A stretch of 64,000 nucleotides of DNA from Legionella sainthelensi. GTDB taxonomy: Bacteria > Pseudomonadota > Gammaproteobacteria > Legionellales > Legionellaceae. The notes under the pieces were generated by a model. It was not told where the DNA came from. It did no database searches and saw only the letters and a list, made by a program, of their open reading frames with translations. This document shows, piece by piece, positions 9,843 to 18,396 of the stretch. A program made the position numbers and the translations under genes. Every line of letters starts with the position of its first letter. Position 1 is the first letter of the stretch. The stretch is from assembly GCF_900637685.1 (NCBI RefSeq), contig NZ_LR134388.1, positions 1,809,501-1,873,500 on the forward strand, read 5' to 3'.

Positions 9843-10341
9843 ATGTGTTTTTATAAAAGCAAGAGGGTTTACTTTACTTGAACTGCTTATCACAATGACT
9901 TTGTTTGCAAGTTTATTAACTATTAGCATAAGCTCATATAGTTATTTTACGCGAAAAAATGAGCAGCAAATAATAATTGATGAGCTACGAAATGCAATGC
10001 AGTACGCTAAGGTACACGCAATGATAAATGGTAATTCCGTGTTCCTTATGCCATTAGATGTTTCATTGAATTGGTCTAAAGGCATGACTTTGAATTTCCT
10101 GAATAAACAAACAAATCAGGTGGAATTAATTTATCAATGGCAATGGAGTCATCCGCGCTGGAGTTTACATTGGATAGGGGTTAGCTCCAATAATAAAATT
10201 GTTTTTTCCAATAATCCAAGTCACGCTATGTGTAATGGACACTTTAGTTTAATAAATAATAATACTCATGAACAAATTACACTTACTTTAAATAGATTAG
10301 GTAGAATAAGAGTAAGTAATAACTTGTCCCTAAAGCAGTAA
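9843..10341 (+). pseudogene. GspH/FimT-family pseudopilin, start disrupted by a frameshift
   Basis: The main frame encodes KARGFTLLELLITM, a prepilin peptidase site followed by the hydrophobic pilin helix, then about 130 residues of GspH/FimT-like globular domain ending at 10341. No ATG, GTG or TTG precedes the cleavage motif in this frame. The ATG at 9843 would give a proper short leader (MCFIKARGFTLL) only if the T5 run at 9848-9852 had four Ts. Either the gene is frameshifted here, or it starts at the rare ATT at 9838 behind AAGGA (9823-9827), or at the internal ATG 9895 with loss of the pilin signal. Such minor pilins prime type IV pili or type II secretion pseudopili. Confidence 0.75.
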
Positions 10342-10387
10342 TTTTGTAAGATCATACTGAAATATATTTTGTAAATAATCAAAGTCC

Positions 10388-10924
10388 ATGCCTATCAATA
10401 CTCATTCTATTTTTGTAATTAATGCACAAAGCCCTGAAAATCTTAAAAAGTGGCTTAATTATCAATCTTCGTTAACTGAGATGCTGCAAAAAATCAAGGG
10501 CGAAGCACAGCTTGAACTAATTTCCCAACAGTGGGTAAATCCAGATTGGTGGGATCAAAATGTCCTACAAATTCAAGACGACTGTATTTTCAAGCGCGAC
10601 ATTATAATGAAAAGCCACGGGGTTTCTTATTGGTTTGCGCGAAGTATTATTCCTGAGAAATGTTACGAGCTTGAGCCTTCGTTTTTTGACCGTTTAAAAA
10701 ATGAATCAATAAAAAACTTGATCTTTGGAAATAATAAAGTACAGCGTATCAATGGAATAAATTATGCAATTGATCCTCATTGTATCGAGTTTTATTGGGT
10801 GAAAAAGAATATTAATACTGTTGAGGGTATTCTCTGGGTGCGACTGAGCGAATTTTCTTTTCAACAACGCGAATCTTTTTATATAGCAGAAATAATGCTT
10901 CCTGAGTTAGAGTTTGTTTTATGA
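10388..10924 (+). CDS. ubiC: Chorismate lyase
   Basis: UbiC removes pyruvate from chorismate to give 4-hydroxybenzoate, the ring precursor of ubiquinone. The 178-residue product is of family length. It shows WFARSIIP at about residues 82-89 and a C-terminal LWVRLSEF...LPELE stretch containing the active-site Glu. Its stop overlaps the start of ubiA by four bases, and ubiA encodes the enzyme using its product. That context makes the call firm even though the sequence is divergent. Confidence 0.9.
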   Translation: MPINTHSIFVINAQSPENLKKWLNYQSSLTEMLQKIKGEAQLELISQQWVNPDWWDQNVLQIQDDCIFKRDIIMKSHGVSYWFARSIIPEKCYELEPSFFDRLKNESIKNLIFGNNKVQRINGINYAIDPHCIEFYWVKKNINTVEGILWVRLSEFSFQQRESFYIAEIMLPELEFVL

Positions 10925-11763
10925 AGTGGAGCGCATATTGGCGTTTAATGCGTTTTGATAAACCAATAGGAATTTTACTACTTTGGTTTCCAACTGCTTG
11001 GGCATTATGGCTTGCTAATAAAGGGATGCCTAATTTTAGACTTTTAGCTTTTTTTGTGTGTGGTACCGTATTAATGCGTGCTGCAGGTTGCATCATGAAT
11101 GATGTTGCGGACAGAAATATCGATAAACATGTCATGAGAACTCAATTTCGCCCATTAACCGCTGGCGAAGTAAGCTTGACGGAAGCATTCATTTTATTAG
11201 CTTTGTTGCTTTTAATCGCATTATATATATTAGTTCAGCTGCCTAAAAATTGCTTTTATTTAGGAGTGATCGCTCTTTTCATCTCATTTATTTATCCTTT
11301 TTGTAAACGTTTTCTAAATGCACCACAATTAGTGCTTGGATTTGCATTCTCAATGGGAATACCTATGGCATTTGTGGCTTCTAATGTATCTTTAAATAGT
11401 GAATTTTTTCTGTTATTTCTTATTAATTTTGCCTGGATTTTGGCATACGATACTATGTATGCAATGACGGATAAAATAGATGATTTGCGAATAGGTGTGA
11501 AATCTACAGCGATTTATTTTGCAAGTTATGATCGGTTAATTATTGGTTTATTACAAGGTTTATTTCATAGTTTATGGTTACTCTGGGCTATTATTAACCA
11601 AGTAAATGTATTGTTTTATCTATTATGGTTGCCGGCCAGTTTAATTTTAATTTATCAGCAAAAGCTGATTTATAATCGAGAACCTCAAAATTGTTTTAAA
11701 GCCTTTATTGTCAGTGTTTATTATGGGGCTTTGATGTGGTTGGCCGTTGGGGCGGGCATTTAA
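10921..11763 (+). CDS. ubiA: 4-hydroxybenzoate polyprenyltransferase
   Basis: UbiA attaches the polyprenyl tail to 4-hydroxybenzoate in the inner membrane, the second committed step of ubiquinone synthesis. Two Mg-diphosphate binding motifs are present: NDVADRNID at about residues 59-67 and YDTMYAMTDKIDD at about 180-192. Eight to nine hydrophobic helices fill the 280 residues. It overlaps ubiC by four bases (ATGA), so the two are translationally coupled. Confidence 0.97.
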   Translation: MKWSAYWRLMRFDKPIGILLLWFPTAWALWLANKGMPNFRLLAFFVCGTVLMRAAGCIMNDVADRNIDKHVMRTQFRPLTAGEVSLTEAFILLALLLLIALYILVQLPKNCFYLGVIALFISFIYPFCKRFLNAPQLVLGFAFSMGIPMAFVASNVSLNSEFFLLFLINFAWILAYDTMYAMTDKIDDLRIGVKSTAIYFASYDRLIIGLLQGLFHSLWLLWAIINQVNVLFYLLWLPASLILIYQQKLIYNREPQNCFKAFIVSVYYGALMWLAVGAGI

Positions 11764-11798
11764 TAGTGATTTTGGATTATCAGCCCCAACTTTCTAAA

Positions 11799-12257
11799 CT
11801 AGGAGTGACACAAGCGGTAATACTTTTTCGAAGATCCTCTAAGAAATAATGCTATTGATTTTTTTTGTATTTTGTATGTATCTTCTAGTATTGCCCCTAC
11901 TGCCAAAAGAAGATTATTATCGGTAACCGTAGCCTTATTAGTCATTTTTTTTATGAGACTGCTCTTAGTATTGTTATTTAATTTTTTCACCAGTTCCGTA
12001 AATGAGTTTAGTGCGTCTGCAAATGTCTGTTGATACCAAACAATATAATCGCTTTTAGGTTCAAAAATATCAGTTGTAATTAAGGACGAAAATCGGTTTA
12101 TTAATTGTGCATAATTGGGATCATCTGAAAAAACTTTATCAATATTTTGAATGTCATGTAGATCTTTTATAATATTCGGTACTACCTCTCGATTGAGATT
12201 AGCACAGATAGTTAGATCTTTTTGGTTTTGTTCTAGTTCTGCGGATGACTGATTCAT
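11799..12257 (-). CDS. Hypothetical protein, unknown function
   Basis: I do not recognise this 152-residue protein. It is soluble and mostly helical, with no signal peptide, membrane segment or known motif. The ATG at 12257 is preferred to the one at 12287 because AAGGAT (plus-strand ATCCTT, 12265-12270) lies seven bases upstream. It follows the kinase-like gene at 12330-13202 on the same strand after 72 bases, so the two may be co-transcribed. It could be a small effector or a partner of that protein. It converges on ubiA with no clear terminator between them. Confidence 0.6.
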   Translation of the reverse strand: MNQSSAELEQNQKDLTICANLNREVVPNIIKDLHDIQNIDKVFSDDPNYAQLINRFSSLITTDIFEPKSDYIVWYQQTFADALNSFTELVKKLNNNTKSSLIKKMTNKATVTDNNLLLAVGAILEDTYKIQKKSIALFLRGSSKKYYRLCHS

Positions 12258-12329
12258 AGCATATATCCTTGATAGAGTTGTTGCCACTCATAGCCCTTAA
12301 CTAATATAACCTGGGGTTTGCCGTTTGGT

Positions 12330-13202
12330 TTATTCAATATTAAATCTATTTTCACGTGTTTCTTCATTTTTAACTGGTTCTTTCGATAAGTGAAGATTGC
12401 GAACTATAAATCTAAAAATAGCCGAAAAAAGATTACTAGATGCTTCTCTACATGCTTCCCAGCCCGTGAAGGGTTTTTTCACCTCTTGTTGTTTTGGTTC
12501 TTTGGGAATCATTTGCTGTATTTGTTGATTTTTATTTGATAAATATTCTTTGTATGTATCTCGTTGCGGCTCTGGAACATATTTATCAATAATTTCAGAC
12601 GAGTCCAGCTTAGCCATTTTACCAAGTTGACCGTTGAATCCTGCTCGAATTACATTAAGATGCTCCGCATTAAGTAAATATTTGAAACTATCGCCCATTC
12701 CTACAACGTTAGCAGATGCAATTAAATTGTTTATTGCGCCTTTGATAATTTCGTCAGGTGTTCCTAAATTTTCCCAATTAGTTGGCTCAAAGCCTGGTTC
12801 TCTCATTTTTGCAAAAGACTGTTCGCTTTGTATGTGCTGGAAACAGCAGTCAAAATCAAATGGGTAGCATTTATTACCTGATATGGAAACATTCGTCATA
12901 CCTAAGTCTCCTTGCCCGATATACCAATTAAAGGCAATTACTTCTCCTAAGGAAGCTAGAAATTGCTTATTGGTCATCGGAAGTTCACCACGCCATAATT
13001 TGTCAGATAATAGCGACTCCATATTATACTGAGGTAACGTAACACTCCATTGATCAGGTTTTTCTCGCTCTGGCTTGGGCGCTATACTTGCTTCAGGATT
13101 ATCAAACGCAGGATGACTCATTCCCGCTTTCTTAGCAATTTCCACACTTACTGCTTCAGCAATAGCCCCTTCTTTATCTACTACTTTCTTAGTGTAAGGC
13201 AT
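12330..13202 (-). CDS. Putative PI3/4-kinase-fold protein, effector candidate
   Basis: This 290-residue protein matches nothing I can name with certainty. It contains GDLGMTNVSISG followed 13 residues later by PFDFDCCF. This fits the catalytic loop (Gly-Asp-x4-Asn) and metal-binding (Asp-Phe-Asp) pair of PI3/PI4-kinase and HipA-like folds. An upstream helix AEAVSVEIAKKAG could supply the alpha-C glutamate. The N-terminal lobe is very short, so the protein may be minimal, truncated at the start, or inactive. No signal peptide. The C-terminus (KNEETRENRFNIE) is Glu-rich, as in many Dot/Icm substrates. The start is uncertain because no good ribosome binding site precedes 13202. Confidence 0.6.
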   Translation of the reverse strand: MPYTKKVVDKEGAIAEAVSVEIAKKAGMSHPAFDNPEASIAPKPEREKPDQWSVTLPQYNMESLLSDKLWRGELPMTNKQFLASLGEVIAFNWYIGQGDLGMTNVSISGNKCYPFDFDCCFQHIQSEQSFAKMREPGFEPTNWENLGTPDEIIKGAINNLIASANVVGMGDSFKYLLNAEHLNVIRAGFNGQLGKMAKLDSSEIIDKYVPEPQRDTYKEYLSNKNQQIQQMIPKEPKQQEVKKPFTGWEACREASSNLFSAIFRFIVRNLHLSKEPVKNEETRENRFNIE

Positions 13203-13505
13203 GATAATACCATTAATAAGTCGTATTATTTAATATATAGTACATATAAACGTTTTTTGCGTATTGAGTTAATGACCTGAGGGGTTGTCAGCTTTTCTAC
13301 CATAAAATATTCCATGCAATTTGTAGTACATGGAGGATAATAGCGCGTTTTAGTTTTAATATAGAGTCACACTGATGGTGTTTTTATCAAATATGTGCGC
13401 AATAATCTTCATCACGGTCGTTAAAGCAATCTTTGGTTTTCGTATATACTGTGTAAATACCAGTATACACGAAAAAATATAAGTAAAGAAAATAACCCTG
13501 GAAAT
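13203..13505. other. Non-coding gap with a long inverted repeat
   Basis: No gene is visible in these 303 bases. Near its left-hand end on the coordinate scale it is plain AT-rich sequence. At 13437-13475 it holds a 15-base inverted repeat, described separately. Short frames on either strand have no ribosome binding site or recognisable product. Confidence 0.5.
13437..13475. repeat. 15-base inverted repeat, possible operator or mobile-element trace
   Basis: Arms TTTTCGTATATACTG (13437-13451) and CAGTATACACGAAAA (13461-13475) pair with a single mismatch around a nine-base loop. The repeat starts with T-runs and ends with A-runs on both strands, so it is not an intrinsic terminator. It lies 30 bases beyond the stop of the minus-strand lipoprotein gene. 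Confidence 0.65.
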
Positions 13506-13892
13506 TTAAAAAATCTCACTGCCATTATCGGCAACAACACGAGTATGTTTGCCATAAATGACCAGAATTTTTTGTTTATTTTTGAGCTTTAAATCTTCTG
13601 ATTGTACTACAGAGATGATTCCTCCGGAGTTTAATTTAATAACGTACTCAACGCCACGTGTTTGACTATATCCGCTATCGACGAGATTATTGTTTGTACT
13701 GTTATTCATACTAGCTGTATTACGTAAATGAACAGGGCGTTTAGATATAATGGTTCCTGGAATAACTTTTTTTACTTTACCTACTTCATTTGTATCGTAT
13801 TCACCAGGTGGTAGCGTGTTATTACAACTTGATAACACGAGACCAAAAAGTATAACGAGAAGTGATTTAAAAAATAGTTTGTTTCTTTGCAT
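13506..13892 (-). CDS. SlyB/PcpY-like outer-membrane lipoprotein lacking the glycine zipper
   Basis: The 128-residue product has a lipoprotein signal peptide with lipobox LSSC (Cys at about 23). The flanks resemble SlyB: an N-terminal part with VGKVKKVIPGTIISKRPVHL and a C-terminal part with GVEYVIKLNSGGIISVVQ...KILVIYGKHTRVV. In SlyB a Gly-rich membrane-spanning zipper connects these parts. Here a short Asn/Ser-rich linker replaces it. The gene is complete and has no frameshift, so the domain loss looks real. SlyB-type proteins stabilise the outer membrane under stress, but whether this form does so is unknown. Confidence 0.75.
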   Translation of the reverse strand: MQRNKLFFKSLLVILFGLVLSSCNNTLPPGEYDTNEVGKVKKVIPGTIISKRPVHLRNTASMNNSTNNNLVDSGYSQTRGVEYVIKLNSGGIISVVQSEDLKLKNKQKILVIYGKHTRVVADNGSEIF

Positions 13893-14024
13893 AGATTAAA
13901 CTCCAGTTGAAAAGTGAACTAGAATAACTTTATATTCCTTATTTAAGTAATGACTCTATCCTGAACAGTTATCAATGTCACGACTGTTAATTATGTTTTC
14001 GAGCGTACGAAGTATAACTGAGAT

Positions 14025-14789
14025 TTAATGAGTTTTTAACAGTTCACCTAATAAACTACTAGCACCAATACGAAACCAGTTTTTATTGATTGGTTTATCA
14101 ATCATTAATTCTGCAAGCACTGCATAATGAAAGGCTTGTTGTGGTTTTTTTATGCCACCAGAAATTTTAATTCCACAAGAGGCATTTGCATCTTTAATTG
14201 CGCTTAAAATGGCCATTGCGTCGGATATGGAGGCTCCTTGTGTGATTTTTCCCGTGGATGTTTTAATGAAGTCACATTCTAAATCAATGAGCTCTCTGCT
14301 AATCGTATAAATAGCTTGGATGCTAGAAAATGTTCCACTTTCTAAAATTATCTTTAAAGCAAGTTTCTGCTGTTTGCATAATTGGGCAATTGCATGGCAT
14401 TGTTGAAGTGCCTTTTGTGTTTGACCTCCAAGATACATGGAGTAGGGAAGAACATAGTCAATTTCAGTGACCCCTAAGAGTGCTGCTTTTTCTATTGCTG
14501 CCAGTGAAACATCTAGTGGTTCCATTCCCTGGGGAAAATTAATTACTGTTGCGGTGCTAATGTTGTTCTGTGGCATAATCTCAGGTACATGTTGCAAATA
14601 AATGCATAGGGCAGCAACCTGATTTTGTTGGGCATCCTGCTTTAATTGAGCTAATGCCTCAGTAGTCGCATGTTCATCGAGTAGAGTAAGATCTATAGAA
14701 TGAATCAGTTGCTCGACTGTAATGAATTGCTTCGGAAAATGGTCAAGTAGTTTTTCCATGACCTTATTTAAATGATTTTCTACCGTCAC
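14025..14789 (-). CDS. deoC: Deoxyribose-phosphate aldolase
   Basis: DeoC cleaves 2-deoxyribose 5-phosphate to acetaldehyde and glyceraldehyde 3-phosphate, feeding nucleoside sugars into glycolysis. The Schiff-base Lys176 lies in DFIKTSTGK, the second catalytic Lys208 in GIKISGGI, and Asp111 in EIDYVLPY. These match Lys167, Lys201 and Asp102 of the E. coli enzyme. The 254-residue length is normal. Its start overlaps the stop of the purine nucleoside phosphorylase gene by four bases. cdd lies just upstream, forming a nucleoside salvage operon. No deoB is in the window. Confidence 0.96.
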   Translation of the reverse strand: MTVENHLNKVMEKLLDHFPKQFITVEQLIHSIDLTLLDEHATTEALAQLKQDAQQNQVAALCIYLQHVPEIMPQNNISTATVINFPQGMEPLDVSLAAIEKAALLGVTEIDYVLPYSMYLGGQTQKALQQCHAIAQLCKQQKLALKIILESGTFSSIQAIYTISRELIDLECDFIKTSTGKITQGASISDAMAILSAIKDANASCGIKISGGIKKPQQAFHYAVLAELMIDKPINKNWFRIGASSLLGELLKTH

Positions 14790-15625
14790 TTTAAACCTGC
14801 AATGTACTGTTTTATAATAAAATTAAGCTTTGCTGCAGCACTTTCTGCCATTGCAACGACTGACTCATGACTATGTGCTGTTTTGGATAGACCTGTAGCA
14901 TAGTTTGTAATCATCGCAATTACTGCAACATGCATACCACAATGATTCGCAACTAACACTTCTGGGACAGTAGACATTCCTACAGCATCAGCTCCCCAAA
15001 TTTTAAATGCTCTAATTTCTGCGGCAGTTTCATAGTGTGGCCCTAAGACGGAAATATAAACGCCCTCAGTCAGTTTGATTGAGTTTTCTGCGGCAATGGC
15101 TAGTAACTTCGAGCGCATAGTTTGATCGTAGGCATTATCTAAAGGGTAGAATCTTGGGCCAAATTCATCATCATTAGGACCAATAAGAGGATTGCTTGGT
15201 TGTAAATTAATATGGTCTGAAATAAGCATTAATTCACCTGGACCAACATCTTCTCTGAGTGAGCCAGAAGCATTAGTTCCAATAAAATGAGTACACCCTA
15301 AGAGCTTCATGGTGCGGACATAGGTTTTTACTGTTTCATAATTTTCTAGGCCTTCATAGGTATGTGCTCTTCCTTGCAAACAAATAACACCTACACCATT
15401 CCAGTAGCCAAGAATTAAATTACCACCATGTCCTTGTACCGTAATTTTGGGAAAACCTGGGAGATCCTCATAACTGATGCGTGCTGCATCTTGCAATTCA
15501 TCAGCAAACTTTCCTAATCCTGAGCCTAACACTATAGCCACAGTTGGTTTAAATGAAGGGTATAATTTTTTTATATAGTTTGCTGCTAAAAGAGCATAAT
15601 TCTGCTTTGTGGCAGTATTTATCAT
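14786..15625 (-). CDS. punA: Purine nucleoside phosphorylase, trimeric (PunA/XapA) class
   Basis: The enzyme splits purine nucleosides with phosphate into free base and (deoxy)ribose 1-phosphate. VLGSGLG near residue 32, GQHG-like QGHGGN, the His-containing LQGRAHTYEG, GTNASGSL and MSTVPEVLVANH mark the trimeric (type I) family rather than the hexameric DeoD type. ITNYATGLSKT near the C-terminus is the base-specificity loop. It is closer to E. coli XapA than to mammalian PNP, so xanthosine may also be a substrate. The gene sits between cdd and deoC in one operon. Confidence 0.92.
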   Translation of the reverse strand: MINTATKQNYALLAANYIKKLYPSFKPTVAIVLGSGLGKFADELQDAARISYEDLPGFPKITVQGHGGNLILGYWNGVGVICLQGRAHTYEGLENYETVKTYVRTMKLLGCTHFIGTNASGSLREDVGPGELMLISDHINLQPSNPLIGPNDDEFGPRFYPLDNAYDQTMRSKLLAIAAENSIKLTEGVYISVLGPHYETAAEIRAFKIWGADAVGMSTVPEVLVANHCGMHVAVIAMITNYATGLSKTAHSHESVVAMAESAAAKLNFIIKQYIAGLK

Positions 15626-15642
15626 ACAAATATTCCTATTAA

Positions 15643-16038
15643 TTAAGGGTTAAAATCAAAAGCAAGGGGCAGAAGTTCGCTCATTTTCATGCTACGTAAT
15701 ATTGAATCTTTACTGCAAAGATGAACGATGGTGTCTATGGTGGAAAACTCATGAATTCTTTGTCTGCATGCACCGCACGGAGGACACAATAAATTGGTTC
15801 CAGCAAGAACAACGATACTCTTAATATTTGTTTCTCCCGCAGAGATCATTGCAGAAATAGCTGAAGCCTCAGCACACGTTGACAATCCATAAGAGCTATT
15901 TTCGACATTGACGCCTGTGTATAAAGTATCTTTATCAGTACAGATACAGCTAGCGACACTAAATTTGGAATAGGGTGAGTAAGAATGAGTAAGCGCTTTA
16001 TAAGCACAAGAAATCATTTTCGTAACTGTAGGATCCAT
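15643..16038 (-). CDS. cdd: Cytidine deaminase
   Basis: Cdd hydrolyses cytidine and deoxycytidine to uridine and deoxyuridine. The zinc site is visible: Cys-Ala-Glu in STCAEASA and the two cysteines of PPCGACRQ. Length (about 131 residues) fits the small tetrameric class. The longest frame begins with a TTG at 16053. The ATG at 16038 (MDPTVTK) is as likely, since neither has a strong ribosome binding site. It leads the cdd-punA-deoC salvage operon. Confidence 0.94.
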   Translation of the reverse strand: MDPTVTKMISCAYKALTHSYSPYSKFSVASCICTDKDTLYTGVNVENSSYGLSTCAEASAISAMISAGETNIKSIVVLAGTNLLCPPCGACRQRIHEFSTIDTIVHLCSKDSILRSMKMSELLPLAFDFNP

Positions 16039-16069
16039 ATCAATCTCAATCAAATCTTAAGATTTTTTA

Positions 16070-16881
16070 TTATAAAGAAGAAGTATGGATTTGCAAATCA
16101 TACTCATTGCTACTTTTTTCATAGCTATTGATGGTGGTTAGTGCGATTTCAGATATTTTATCTTCGGGCTTATTAAAAATACTCTTAGTAAATCTCGGCT
16201 CTAGAGAATTAGACTGCTTAGGAGAATCTGTTGGGCCGAATGAATCGTTCATTTGCTTATAGCTACCTTTAAAGGATGACATATTTTCCGAACTTTTACT
16301 GTGCAACCAATATTCAAACGCGAGTGCGCCTAGGCCTGTGTAAAGAAGAAGTGAAAAAATAGTAATTGGTATCATTAAAGGAGGAAAGGCAACAATCAAG
16401 GTAGCGGCAACCGCTGAGACTAAGCTTATTGCGCATGATGTTATTGCATAATATAAATAATTTCTTTGTTGGGTATAAGAAACATCTTCATTATTTTTGG
16501 TGGATTTTTTAATTTATGGTATTCACCAATGGTCCAAAGCACATTACCAATAAGGAAAAGCCAAGCTGCTGGTGGAAAGAGAACGGGTACAAAAACAGCA
16601 GCTACACTGAGTCCAGTAGCGATTAATCCTATAAATGATGAAAAGAGGAATTGCTCTTTAATCTGGGCAAAACCATACCATTTATGGTGATGTTCTTTGT
16701 GATCTGGATGAAGAAGACAGGCAATGGACCAAGAACCATAGGCTAGAGAATAGATCCCTAATGAAAGAAACCTGAAAATAGCAGATACTAATGGAAATGG
16801 AAGATACTGAAGCTTTGAAAGCAGAAATCCTAAGAAAAAAAATATACCACTTGTTTTTTCTAATTTTTGAGCCACAGTCAT
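16070..16881 (-). pseudogene. Multi-pass membrane protein of unknown function, split by a frameshift
   Basis: The first frame (start 16881, MTVAQKLEK) encodes about 128 residues with four hydrophobic segments and then runs into a short tail ending at 16441. A second frame, open from 16513 with no start codon, continues KNNEDVSYTQQRN. It then gives two more hydrophobic segments and a hydrophilic Ser/Glu-rich C-terminus, ending at 16070. Adding one A in the minus-strand A-run at 16494-16498 or 16505-16510 fuses the two into one protein of about 265 residues. Function is unknown. The two pieces should not be treated as separate genes. Confidence 0.7.
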
Positions 16882-17025
16882 AATACAGAAGTTCCAGTAT
16901 TTCTTTAAGCTGCCACATTGTAACTTAATTAGACAGAGAAAAACAGTTTAATTCTACAAGTGATTTTTATTTTTTCTAACAAAAAACGCAGAGGTAGCGG
17001 CAGTTGTTTTTGCTTTATCCTATAA

Positions 17026-18396
17026 TCAGGTTTCTTGATGGCACGTACTAAGTATAATTCGTACTAATAAACCGCGGTCAGGATTATTTGATGCTACAAT
17101 TTCACCATGATGGAGCTGAATAGCACGAGACGCTATGGCTAATCCTAAACCATAACCACCTGTTTTTTTAGTTCTTGAAGTATCAACTCGATAAAACGGA
17201 TTAAATATTCGATTTAGTTGATCTGCAGGAACGCCAGGCCCTTTATCACTAATATCAATGTATATATGTTCCAGGGTTTCGCTACGCTTTAACGAAACAG
17301 TAACCTGTTCAGTCGCAGGAGAATAGTGTAGGGCATTACGAACTACATTTTCTATTGCTCTATGAATTAAACGTTCATCAAGGAATAAGTGACATGGTTC
17401 AATAACTCCTGCTATGACACGAGGGAACTCGTTACCAAATTCAAAATTTGCATCATTTATTATATTCAATAAAAGAGCAGTAAGATCCACCTCATTGAAA
17501 TTAAGATCAGTTGTTGACTTTTCCAGACGAGCAAAATCTAATATTTCTGTAATTAAGACATTTAACCTCGAACATTCAAGTTCCATACGATTAAATTCAC
17601 CATCCGCCAAATGGTTGGTTTTTTTGCGTCCAAGCTCAAGCGCAATTTGTAATCGCGCCAGGGGTGAACGTAATTCGTGGGAAATATCTTGTAATAATCT
17701 TTCTTTCGATTTGACTAATGTTTCTACTTGTTCCGCCATACGATCAAATTCAGCGCTAAGCTGAGCAATTTCATCTTTATTATGTCCTCTTAAATGCCCA
17801 ACTCGGGTATTTAGCTGACCTTTTGCTATTGATTTAGCTGCCATTCCTAATGATCGTAGTGGCTGTGTTAAGTAGCGTGATAATAAATAGCAAATAAGGC
17901 CACTAATAAAAATTGCTAAAATGAGTCGAATGGTGAGACCAGCCCATGGCACACCAACAAAGTGATAAATGGGCTTTTCACTGACTGCTGCGAGTCGATA
18001 AAATTTTCCAGATGTTGATAAAATTTCATGACTTACAATAAGTTTTTCTGATTTTAAAATACCTTCACTTAATTGATCTTGAAGTAAGTTTTCAGCAACC
18101 TTTTTTACGTTTTCTGGAGCCGCATGAGTCCCTATAATCTCACCAGTACTGGTGAGTAAATAAATAGACATATGGCGGGAAATACCGATTTTATTCAGCC
18201 ATTTTAATAGAGCCGCTTGCTGGCCTGATTCATAAGTTGCAACCGCTGCATTAGCATAACTATCCATAAACAATTGTTCTTGGGCGGGTAGTGATGATTT
18301 ATGTACTATATGGCTAATAATCCAGGCTGTGGTAAAAATGATTAGGATAATTGCTAGCCAAAATGAGATAAAAATCTTCCAATACAAACTACGCAT
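17026..18396 (-). CDS. cpxA: Sensor histidine kinase CpxA
   Basis: CpxA is the envelope-stress sensor kinase that phosphorylates CpxR. Order of parts: first membrane helix, periplasmic sensor of about 120 residues, second helix (about 155-175), HAMP domain, the phospho-acceptor His in ISHELRSPLARLQ (His240 from this start), and an ATPase domain with N-, G1- (DKGPGVP) and G2-boxes (GGYGLGLAI). The start at 18396 (MRSLYWKIF) is preferred over 18417 because it overlaps the cpxR stop by eight bases in the usual coupled manner. In L. pneumophila CpxRA controls icm/dot and many effector genes. Confidence 0.95.
   Translation of the reverse strand: MRSLYWKIFISFWLAIILIIFTTAWIISHIVHKSSLPAQEQLFMDSYANAAVATYESGQQAALLKWLNKIGISRHMSIYLLTSTGEIIGTHAAPENVKKVAENLLQDQLSEGILKSEKLIVSHEILSTSGKFYRLAAVSEKPIYHFVGVPWAGLTIRLILAIFISGLICYLLSRYLTQPLRSLGMAAKSIAKGQLNTRVGHLRGHNKDEIAQLSAEFDRMAEQVETLVKSKERLLQDISHELRSPLARLQIALELGRKKTNHLADGEFNRMELECSRLNVLITEILDFARLEKSTTDLNFNEVDLTALLLNIINDANFEFGNEFPRVIAGVIEPCHLFLDERLIHRAIENVVRNALHYSPATEQVTVSLKRSETLEHIYIDISDKGPGVPADQLNRIFNPFYRVDTSRTKKTGGYGLGLAIASRAIQLHHGEIVASNNPDRGLLVRIILSTCHQET

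Noticed and set aside
13050..13280. Plus-strand frame of 76 codons over the kinase-like gene start
   Set aside because: It lies antisense to a longer coding gene, has no ribosome binding site and no protein-like features.
13200..13380. Upstream continuation of the kinase-like gene (lost N-lobe)
   Set aside because: Minus-strand frames there are short and broken by stops, with no clear kinase N-lobe sequence, so a truncated start cannot be demonstrated.
16500..16513. Programmed -1 frameshifting at A-AAA-AAT as the main explanation
   Set aside because: No downstream stimulatory hairpin or pseudoknot is evident. A simple indel is more likely, though a test is suggested.
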